NCBI GenBank assembly: GCA_021793895.1 | Contig: JAJYRW010000121.1 | Span: 1 to 5,466 of the forward strand | Direction of reading: 5' to 3' | Length of the DNA stretch: 5,466 nt | DNA from: Actinomycetes bacterium | GTDB taxonomy: Bacteria > Actinomycetota > Actinomycetes > Actinomycetales > JAJYRW01 | In this document: positions 1 to 5,015 of the stretch, one piece after another | Layout of the letters: every line of letters begins with the position of its first letter | Numbering within the stretch: the stretch's first letter is position 1 | Notes under the pieces: generated by a model | What the model was told of the DNA's origin: nothing | What the model saw: the letters and a program-made list of their open reading frames with translations, nothing else | Database searches by the model: none | Position numbers and translations under genes: made by a program

Positions 1-9
1 ATCTATCAT
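1..9 (-). CDS. Start of a further operon gene (first three codons only)
   Basis: On the minus strand an ATG at 9 to 7 is followed by ATA GAT (Met-Ile-Asp), and then the window ends. A strong purine-rich Shine-Dalgarno sequence, GAAAGGAAG, lies at 22 to 14, a few bases upstream of the ATG. The gap from the permease stop is 55 bases, and it contains no hairpin with a T-tract, so transcription probably continues into this gene. Operons of this type usually also encode a periplasmic or lipoprotein sugar-binding protein and further catabolic enzymes, and none of these is seen elsewhere in the window. Three residues cannot identify the product. The call rests only on the ribosome binding site, the start codon and the operon context. 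Confidence 0.5.
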
Positions 10-64
10 TTTGCTTCCTTTCAGTTACCTCTTTGTAAGTGAATTAAGTTGGTGTGACGTTGTA

Positions 65-1267
65 TTAGATGTCTGTAGGTTTCGCATCGTCGACAGATGC
101 TTTTGCATCGCTCATCTCTTCTCCTCCCGTTTTCGCAGGAATAGATGGCGGGTGGGAACCGGCATTCGGACCGGAACCGTTAGACGAAGTACCGGCCGTT
201 GCCGCTCCGTTGGCCGCTGTTTCTACCGGGGTGCGACGCCTCCGCCGGCGGTAATCGAGCGAGTTGAGCAATACGGCGGCGACAATCACGCCACCGGTAA
301 AGACCATTTGCCAGTATGCGGAGACCCCGACGATCACCAAGCCATCGGAGAGGAATCCAATAACGAACGCGCCCAAGAGCGTGCCCCGAATATTGCCGCG
401 TCCGCCCATGAGCGAGGCTCCACCGATGACGACGGTCGCTATAGCGGTGAGCTCATACGTATTGCCCGCATTCGGGTCCGCGCTTGTGAGTGTTGAAGCA
501 AGAACCAGTCCTGCAAGCGCCGCAGTCATTCCCGAAATCACGTAAACAAGGAGCTTGACTCGTTTGACGGGAACCCCAGAGAGCTGTGCAGCTCGTTCAT
601 TGCCGCCCGAGGCATAAAGCCAGCGGCCAAATCGGGTTCGTCCGATTAGAAAGCCCAGAATGATTGCGACGACGATCATAATCACTACGCCGATGGGGAT
701 TCCGAAAAACCGGTTGAATCCGAGCCACGAGAATCCGGTGTTTCCAAGCTCTGGCTTACCGGCAATGTTGTTGATCGTCAGGCCGTTGGTAGCAAGCAGC
801 GCTAAACCACGAACTGCATATAACATGCCCAAAGTCGCAACAAAGGGAGCGACGTTAAACCTGGAAACCAAGATGCCGTTAACGGCTCCAACGAGCGCAC
901 CGACGCCGAGTGATATCAGCACCACAACCGGCACGCTGGGAAATAGCGTTACGCCGAAGATATCGAGTGGTACACCTTTAAGTAAGTAGCCACCGATAAC
1001 AGCTGAGAATCCCAGCGTCGAACCGACTGAAAGGTCAATACCGCCGTTAAGAATGGTCAGCAACTGCCCCATGCCCAGTAGGGCAAATATTGCAACGTGA
1101 GACGTCATAATCAAGACGTTATTCACGGTCAAATAATTCGGTGACAGAAGCGAAAATACTACAATAATCAATATTAGGGCAAGAAAAGCGCGCCCTTCAA
1201 TTAATAGGGTAGCCAGCGAAAAATTTCTTTTCCGACTAGCGCCCGGGGAAACCGTGTTCGTCGCCAT
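65..1267 (-). CDS. Sugar ABC transporter permease, RbsC type (CUT2 family), with extended C-terminal tail
   Basis: This 400-residue integral membrane protein would form the substrate channel of a carbohribose-type (CUT2) ABC importer, probably as a homodimer on the ATPase encoded just upstream. The family hallmark GGIDLSVGS is at residues 75-83. The conserved segment following NGILVSRF starts at 130, the cytoplasmic loop containing ASGGNERAAQLSG that contacts the ATPase is near 219-231, and VVIGGASLMGGRGNIRGT is at 279-296. Hydrophobic segments run from about 27-41 to 322-336. ATG at 1267 lies 12 bases after the ATPase stop and has only a modest GGAT ribosome binding site. After the last membrane segment come six consecutive arginines (340-345) and then about 55 residues rich in Ala, Gly, Ser, Thr and Asn. 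RbsC-like permeases usually end near residue 320-340, so this tail is an unusual addition, probably cytoplasmic and disordered. The family is certain; the substrate is not shown by the sequence. Confidence 0.95.
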   Translation of the reverse strand: MATNTVSPGASRKRNFSLATLLIEGRAFLALILIIVVFSLLSPNYLTVNNVLIMTSHVAIFALLGMGQLLTILNGGIDLSVGSTLGFSAVIGGYLLKGVPLDIFGVTLFPSVPVVVLISLGVGALVGAVNGILVSRFNVAPFVATLGMLYAVRGLALLATNGLTINNIAGKPELGNTGFSWLGFNRFFGIPIGVVIMIVVAIILGFLIGRTRFGRWLYASGGNERAAQLSGVPVKRVKLLVYVISGMTAALAGLVLASTLTSADPNAGNTYELTAIATVVIGGASLMGGRGNIRGTLLGAFVIGFLSDGLVIVGVSAYWQMVFTGGVIVAAVLLNSLDYRRRRRRTPVETAANGAATAGTSSNGSGPNAGSHPPSIPAKTGGEEMSDAKASVDDAKPTDI

Positions 1268-1279
1268 TGTCGATCCGTT

Positions 1280-2821
1280 CTAGTTGCTTTCCACGGCTGT
1301 GGACTCACCTGAGGCAGCCATGATTTTGTCTTCAGTGATTGTTTCGGGAGTAAACTCAGCGGCAATCCGCCCGCGCGCCATAACGATTACGCGATGCGGG
1401 ATGCTTAAACATTCAGATAGTTCTGAAGTAGAAAACAGAACTGCGATACCTTCCCGGGCACGTTCAGATAGCAGGCGAAATACTTCTGCTTTTGCTCCTA
1501 CATCGATGCCACGGGTGGGCTCATCAAGCAATAGCAGCCGGGGATCGGTTCCAATTATCTTGCCGATCACCACTTTTTGTTGATTTCCACCGGAGAGCGA
1601 ACCGATCATCGTGTCTGGCCCGGGGGTTTTTACGGTGACGGCCTCGATCAACTCCTCGGAGCGCCGACGCTCGGTAAATTTCGAAATCACGCCTCGGCGG
1701 ATGCTTTCACCGAGGCTCGCCAAGGTCAGGTTCTTGCCCACGTCAAAACTTTGGACGAGCCCGTCACGCTGGCGGTCCTCAGGGACCAGACCAAGGCCGT
1801 CTTCGATTCGCTCAGCAATAGTTTCGTCACTCAGAGCTTGCCCATCGAAAAAGACTTCGCCCGAAGTAATTTCTTCGCGTCCAGCTATGGCTTCCAGAAG
1901 TTCAGTTCGGCCCGCACCCATGAGGCCGTAGATGCACACAATTTCCCCGGCGCGAACATCCAAATTCACATTATTTACTGCTGCCCGGTCGGGGTTCTCT
2001 TTATCTGCTACAACTAGATCTCGAATTTCAACGATGGGTTCGCCCATCTCATAGCCGGTGGGCGGACTTCCCAGGTCGAAGTTCTCCCCGACCATGTGGC
2101 GAACGATCCATTCCAAATCAATTTCGTCTCGATCGCCGCGGGCGGTGATAGTTCCGTCTCGCAGTACTACCGCATGGTCGGTGATTTCGAGAGCCTCTTC
2201 CAAATGATGGGAGATGTAGACAATCGCGACGCCGCGGCTTTGCAGCTCCCGAATAATGCCGAATAGGACTTCGACCTCCGAAGCGGTGAGAGCGGAAGTC
2301 GGTTCGTCCATAATCAAAATCCGAGCATCAATTGATAGCGCTCTGGCAATTTCGATGATCTGCTGCTGCCCAACTCGAAGATCCGAGACAAAGGTATCGG
2401 GCTCGATATCAAGCTCCATACCCTTTAAGACTTCGCGAGTTTGACGTTCTTCCTCTGCGAAATCCACACCGAAGGGGCCTAAAATTTCACGACCCATAAA
2501 GATGTTGTCGCGCACCGTTAGATTCGGCGCGAGGCTCAGTTCTTGATGGATAATTGAAATCCCAAGTTCTGCAGCATCGGTAGTGGAATCGAAATCCACC
2601 GATTGGCCGTCGACAAACACCTCACCAGAGGTCGGTTGTTCAACACCGGACAGGATTTTCATGAGAGTTGATTTGCCAGCACCATTCTCGCCAAAGAGCG
2701 TCGTGACGGTGCCGGGTCGAATCCGGAAAGTCACGCCTTTGAGCGCTCTCGTACCTCCATAGTCCTTGGTTACGTTGCGCGCTTCGAGTACAACGTCTTC
2801 TAAAACCGGTGTGCTCGTCAT
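1280..2821 (-). CDS. Sugar ABC transporter ATP-binding protein, RbsA/MglA type, two fused nucleotide-binding domains
   Basis: This 513-residue cytoplasmic ATPase would power the CUT2 importer together with the downstream permease. Its length is typical of RbsA/MglA/XylG proteins. Domain 1 has Walker A GENGAGKST at 44-52, Q-loop Gln93, a signature LRVGQ at 148-152 (Arg in place of the usual Ser), Walker B ILIMDEP at 168-174 and H-loop His205. Domain 2 has the degenerate Walker A GLMGAGRTE at 299-307 (Arg305 where Lys is canonical), the signature LSGGNQQK at 409-416, Walker B LLLLDEP at 429-435, and SELSE at 466-470 where the switch histidine would be. This asymmetry is normal for the family and implies one fully canonical and one degenerate ATP site. 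The start at 2821 overlaps the DUF2291 stop by 4 bases (ATGA) and is preceded by GGAAG, indicating translational coupling. The substrate class (monosaccharide or polyol) is inferred from family and neighbours. Confidence 0.96.
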   Translation of the reverse strand: MTSTPVLEDVVLEARNVTKDYGGTRALKGVTFRIRPGTVTTLFGENGAGKSTLMKILSGVEQPTSGEVFVDGQSVDFDSTTDAAELGISIIHQELSLAPNLTVRDNIFMGREILGPFGVDFAEEERQTREVLKGMELDIEPDTFVSDLRVGQQQIIEIARALSIDARILIMDEPTSALTASEVEVLFGIIRELQSRGVAIVYISHHLEEALEITDHAVVLRDGTITARGDRDEIDLEWIVRHMVGENFDLGSPPTGYEMGEPIVEIRDLVVADKENPDRAAVNNVNLDVRAGEIVCIYGLMGAGRTELLEAIAGREEITSGEVFFDGQALSDETIAERIEDGLGLVPEDRQRDGLVQSFDVGKNLTLASLGESIRRGVISKFTERRRSEELIEAVTVKTPGPDTMIGSLSGGNQQKVVIGKIIGTDPRLLLLDEPTRGIDVGAKAEVFRLLSERAREGIAVLFSTSELSECLSIPHRVIVMARGRIAAEFTPETITEDKIMAASGESTAVESN

Positions 2822-3477
2822 TGGACTTCCAATGCCACAGGAGTAATAAGCCAGGCTTCTGGATTTATCAAAGTGAAAACGCCGGTCGTCGTGATGGTTT
2901 TACCCTCAAGATCATCCGTGTCTACATCTGCGAGAACTTCGTCTTTCATTTGATTGTTTAAAGCAGTGGCCGCGTCTTGAAACTGGATCTGATTGGCGAA
3001 GTCGCCAAACGACATGGTGCCGGTGGCATCACGTAATTCTGTTCCGTTAATTGCCGGCCCCGTTTGCACTCGTATCAGCAGATCGTCGGGGACACCATCT
3101 ACATCCAACTCGTAGATGCCGGATGCGCCTTCGCCGACCACTCCGGTAACTGTGACGCTATAAATCGCGCCACCCGACGCATCTTCTGCATACTCTTCAG
3201 CAGCAGCATCTGGATCAGCTTCTATTGCTGCACTTAGTTCTTCGGCGTCCACCGCTTGATCGAGAACCGCGTCCCGAACGGCTCCAAAATTCTCTTGACC
3301 GAAAGTTTCCGGATCAAAAGCCGCCTCGCCTTCTAGCGCTGGATCGTCATGGGGAACAACCTTTGTCCCCAGCGCGATGCCCACCACGACAAGAACGACT
3401 ACACCGATCCATGTGATACGGCGTTTGCGCGTTTTGGTTGCGCGGCGTTTCGCAATTTGCTGCGTCTCAAGCGTCAT
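2818..3477 (-). CDS. DUF2291 family membrane-anchored extracytoplasmic protein
   Basis: This 219-residue protein has a very basic N-terminus (lysines and arginines at 10-20), one membrane segment at about 21-37 and an acidic, Ala-rich extracytoplasmic part. The family signature is clear at 137-172, with VQTGPAINGTELRDA (137-151) followed by FGDFANQIQFQDAATALN (157-174). DUF2291 proteins are known mainly as predicted periplasmic lipoproteins encoded beside CUT2 sugar transporters; I know of no settled biochemical role. Here there is no cysteine after the hydrophobic segment, or anywhere in the protein, so it cannot be a lipoprotein and is more likely held by an uncleaved N-terminal anchor. The gene is joined by ATGA overlaps to the dehydrogenase before it and the ATPase after it, and has an AAAGG ribosome binding site about 7 bases before its ATG. 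That coupling suggests it is made together with the transporter, perhaps as an accessory subunit. Confidence 0.88.
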   Translation of the reverse strand: MTLETQQIAKRRATKTRKRRITWIGVVVLVVVGIALGTKVVPHDDPALEGEAAFDPETFGQENFGAVRDAVLDQAVDAEELSAAIEADPDAAAEEYAEDASGGAIYSVTVTGVVGEGASGIYELDVDGVPDDLLIRVQTGPAINGTELRDATGTMSFGDFANQIQFQDAATALNNQMKDEVLADVDTDDLEGKTITTTGVFTLINPEAWLITPVALEVQ

Positions 3478-4505
3478 AGCAAGACCTTTGATTCACTATC
3501 GTTCGGGCGAATTTGCAACTTACGACCCGTGCCTGCCCGAAACTTCTCTAAAGCTTGGGAGTAGTCATCGAGTGTGAAAGAGTGACTAATCATTGCTTCG
3601 GCGTTGATCGCGCCAATTTCAAACATTTCAACTGCTCGACCGAACGAATTGTGAACGGCCATACTGCCGACGAAATTCAACTCGCCGCGATAGACCCTAA
3701 AAGGCGAAAACTTGGCAGTCTCATCCGCAGGAGCTACACCAAAGTTTTGAAAAGTGCCGCCCGGCTTTATTCGCGTAACCGCATCTTCGATAGCGGGAAT
3801 GCTGCCCGTGGCATCAATAACGACATCCCATTCAGTGCGATCGGCTTGATCCGCGCTTGTATAGCGGTGCTCGATCCCGCACTCAGCCGCAACCCGTAAG
3901 CGATCTTCGTTGAGGTCAACGATGGTTACCGAGGCTGCGCCCATGCGCGGCGCCAATTGCGCCATCATTAGGCCCATCGTCCCGGCGCCGTAGACAAGGA
4001 CGTGTGAGCCCAATTTGCGAGGCAGCAAGTCCCATCCGCGAATGGAGCACGCAAGCGGCTCAATGAGAGCAGCTTCGTATAAATCGGTCTCTGGCTTCAG
4101 TTTGAATACATTTCGCGCCGGCGCTACGAACATTTCTTGGCAGGCACCGTCCGAGGCAACGACCCCCAACCCGTTCCAGTCAGGGCACAGGTTTTGCTGC
4201 CCATTCAGGCAAAATTCGCATTCACCACAGGTCGTACTCGGATTTACCGCTACGTGATCGCCAACTTGAAAATCAAAGACCCCATCATTTACGCCCTCCC
4301 CCAGAGCCACGATTGTCCCTGTCGCTTCATGCCCCGGAACTAGCGGAAAAACCGTTCCTTCAAATTCACCATCCAGCACGTGCGTATCTGTACCGCAGAT
4401 CCCGACCGCTGCTGTTTTAATAAGAACTTCCTTATGCCCCGGTTCGGGCGTCGGGCGATCTTCTAACGCAACTTCGCCTACTCCATTGAAAACTATTGCG
4501 CGCAT
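3474..4505 (-). CDS. Zinc-dependent medium-chain polyol/alcohol dehydrogenase
   Basis: This 343-residue cytoplasmic enzyme is expected to oxidise a secondary alcohol of a polyol to a ketone with NAD(P)+. Catalytic-zinc ligands are Cys37 (GICGTD), His59 with Glu60 (PGHE) and probably Glu149 (IEP). The structural-zinc cysteines are Cys93, Cys96, Cys99 and Cys107. The Rossmann motif GAGTMG lies at 173-178. Asp197 (VTIVDLN) ends the second strand, which favours NAD+ over NADP+. All key residues are present. The frame stays open upstream to an ATG at 4592, but those 29 extra residues do not look like the family. The ATG at 4505 begins MRAIVF, the usual MDR start, and has a GGAG ribosome binding site at 4514-4511 with a 5-base spacer, so 4505 is chosen. 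It is the first gene of the operon and overlaps DUF2291 by ATGA. Sorbitol, arabinitol, xylitol and tetritol dehydrogenases share this fold, so the substrate is open. The divergent ketose kinase makes oxidation of a polyol to a ketose likely. Confidence 0.93.
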   Translation of the reverse strand: MRAIVFNGVGEVALEDRPTPEPGHKEVLIKTAAVGICGTDTHVLDGEFEGTVFPLVPGHEATGTIVALGEGVNDGVFDFQVGDHVAVNPSTTCGECEFCLNGQQNLCPDWNGLGVVASDGACQEMFVAPARNVFKLKPETDLYEAALIEPLACSIRGWDLLPRKLGSHVLVYGAGTMGLMMAQLAPRMGAASVTIVDLNEDRLRVAAECGIEHRYTSADQADRTEWDVVIDATGSIPAIEDAVTRIKPGGTFQNFGVAPADETAKFSPFRVYRGELNFVGSMAVHNSFGRAVEMFEIGAINAEAMISHSFTLDDYSQALEKFRAGTGRKLQIRPNDSESKVLL

Positions 4506-4619
4506 CTTTGCTCCAGTCCACTGCCGGCCCACCGTTATTTGATGAGCATCTGCTTTGCCGTTACGTGATCTGACCACGCACACCAGCCACATGAGGGCGG
4601 CGGCGCCACATTTTCAGAC

Positions 4620-4640
4620 CGGTGTGATCTTAACGCACCG
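4620..4640. promoter_or_regulatory. Imperfect inverted repeat, possible operator
   Basis: CGGTGTG (4620-4626) and CGCACCG (4634-4640) form seven-base arms with one mismatch around a 7-base centre, ATCTTAA. The element lies just downstream of the predicted minus-strand transcription start and directly abuts the TAACGTTA palindrome at 4641-4648. Its position and size (21 bases) fit a repressor site, or a small hairpin in the leader RNA, where the mismatch could be a wobble pair. No bound protein can be named. Confidence 0.35.
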
Positions 4641-4648
4641 TAACGTTA
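4640..4648. promoter_or_regulatory. Candidate operator GTAACGTTA at the minus-strand start site
   Basis: TAACGTTA (4641-4648) is a perfect 8-base palindrome. With the preceding G it contains GTAACGTT, which recurs on the opposite strand at 4750-4743. It covers the predicted start of the dehydrogenase operon. A palindrome centred on CG within AACGTT resembles the core of many LacI-family operators, which is a family-level resemblance and not proof. Confidence 0.4.
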
Positions 4649-4653
4649 AATCA

Positions 4654-4683
4654 ACCATAAGTCTATGGTGCCACGAGTGTCAA
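4654..4683 (-). promoter_or_regulatory. Candidate promoter of the dehydrogenase-transporter operon
   Basis: On the minus strand a perfect TTGACA (4683-4678) is followed after 18 bases by TATGGT (4659-4654), which matches TATAAT at four of six positions. This predicts a start near 4647 and a leader of about 140 bases before the ATG at 4505. The -10 hexamer is one arm of a perfect 16-base inverted repeat, ACCATAagtcTATGGT (4654-4669). Six-base arms with a free spacer are not rare by chance, so the repeat alone proves little. The promoter is predicted from sequence only. Confidence 0.4.
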
Positions 4684-4742
4684 TCATGGATTTTTGGCTA
4701 GATTTCGCGGAATACGGCCCTTATGTTCGTATGTGATACCAA

Positions 4743-4758
4743 AACGTTACCTTCGTTA
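4743..4758. promoter_or_regulatory. Candidate operator between the two promoters (AACGTTAC plus CGTTA)
   Basis: AACGTTAC (4743-4750) is the reverse complement of the GTAACGTT at 4640-4647. A further CGTTA follows at 4754-4758, 9 bases from the first. The centres of the two AACGTT cores are 101 bases apart. The site lies between the two candidate -35 boxes (4683 and 4798), where a shared regulator could act on both promoters, or where looping to the flanking site could occur. Confidence 0.35.
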
Positions 4759-4797
4759 TCTACTCGAAACACGGGGGCCAAAAGCCAGATTTCGAGG

Positions 4798-4827
4798 TTG
4801 ACAGCAGCTTAGAGGCGGGCCTAATGT
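4798..4827 (+). promoter_or_regulatory. Candidate promoter of the kinase gene
   Basis: A perfect TTGACA (4798-4803) is followed after 18 bases by TAATGT (4822-4827), a weak -10 match that keeps the first TA and the last T. This predicts a start near 4834 and a leader of about 180 bases before the kinase ATG at 5016. A strong -35 with a poor -10 is compatible with a regulated promoter. The inverted repeat at 4832-4852 would begin at the start site. Confidence 0.35.
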
Positions 4828-4831
4828 TCAG

Positions 4832-4852
4832 AGTAACGCAGTAATAGTTACT
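4832..4852. promoter_or_regulatory. Inverted repeat AGTAAC/GTTACT, possible operator of the kinase promoter
   Basis: AGTAAC (4832-4837) and GTTACT (4847-4852) are perfect six-base arms separated by 9 bases. The left arm continues into GTAACG, the same hexamer found at the other promoter. The element sits on the predicted transcription start of the kinase gene, as expected for a repressor site. The arm centres are 15 bases apart, so the half-sites do not lie exactly on the same helix face. Confidence 0.4.
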
Positions 4853-4923
4853 TTTAACTTTAAAGATGTTCATTCAGGTTAGCCGTCCAAAAGACCTGGC
4901 GAATCTGCAGAGACCCTTAAAGA

Positions 4924-4969
4924 TGGAGCGGCAACTAAATGGAGGTCGAGCCAGCGCGTTGCCACTCCA
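4924..4969. repeat. Long inverted repeat in the kinase leader (12-base arms, one mismatch)
   Basis: TGGAGCGGCAAC (4924-4935) and GTTGCCACTCCA (4958-4969) are complementary at 11 of 12 positions, with a 22-base loop. This is the strongest inverted repeat I found between the genes. It ends 46 bases before the kinase ATG. It is not followed by a T-tract, so it is not a standard Rho-independent terminator. A second TGGAG inside the loop (4940-4944) could pair with the same CTCCA, giving an alternative fold. It may be an operator with widely spaced half-sites or a structured element in the leader RNA. Confidence 0.5.
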
Positions 4970-5015
4970 ATCAATTGCGGTCACAGGAACCTAATTCGAG
5001 CCTCGGAGCGTAACT

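Larger units (their letters stand above)
4506..5015. other. Divergent intergenic control region
   Basis: These roughly 510 bases separate the minus-strand transport/dehydrogenase operon from the plus-strand kinase gene. They hold no convincing gene, and the short open frames here lack family-like sequence. The stretch is visibly richer in A+T than the flanking genes between about 4640 and 4870. It carries eight matches to CGTTA or TAACG between 4533 and 4838, several inverted repeats, and two candidate divergent promoters described separately. No regulator gene lies between the two units, so the controlling protein must be encoded elsewhere. Confidence 0.75.

Noticed and set aside
11..496. 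A 161-codon open frame on the plus strand opposite the permease gene
   Set aside because: It lies wholly antisense to a strongly conserved membrane protein, has no family resemblance, and is rich in Arg, as expected from reading complementary coding DNA.
1577..2017. A 146-codon plus-strand open frame opposite the ATPase gene
   Set aside because: It is fully antisense to a gene with all expected ABC motifs and shows no recognisable motif or ribosome binding site of its own.
3555..3899. A 114-codon plus-strand open frame opposite the dehydrogenase gene
   Set aside because: It is a shadow of the minus-strand coding sequence and has no recognisable protein features.
4506..4592. N-terminal extension of the dehydrogenase by 29 residues to an upstream ATG
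   Set aside because: The family start MRAIVF at 4505 has a well-placed GGAG. The extension has no family-like sequence and would occupy the leader.
4858..4865. Palindrome CTTTAAAG as an operator
   Set aside because: It is a short A+T-rich palindrome with no second copy and no clear relation to the promoter elements.
4860..4925. Nine-base direct repeat TTAAAGATG at 4860-4868 and 4917-4925
   Set aside because: A single exact nine-base repeat is roughly expected by chance in about 500 bases, and the flanks do not match.
4924..4969. Rho-independent terminator at the long inverted repeat
   Set aside because: The stem is followed by mixed sequence rather than a T-tract on either strand, and the loop is long for a terminator.
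4923..4994. A 23-codon open frame in the kinase leader, a possible leader peptide
   Set aside because: It has no good ribosome binding site and no run of regulatory codons, and it overlaps the inverted repeat. Chance frames of this size are common.
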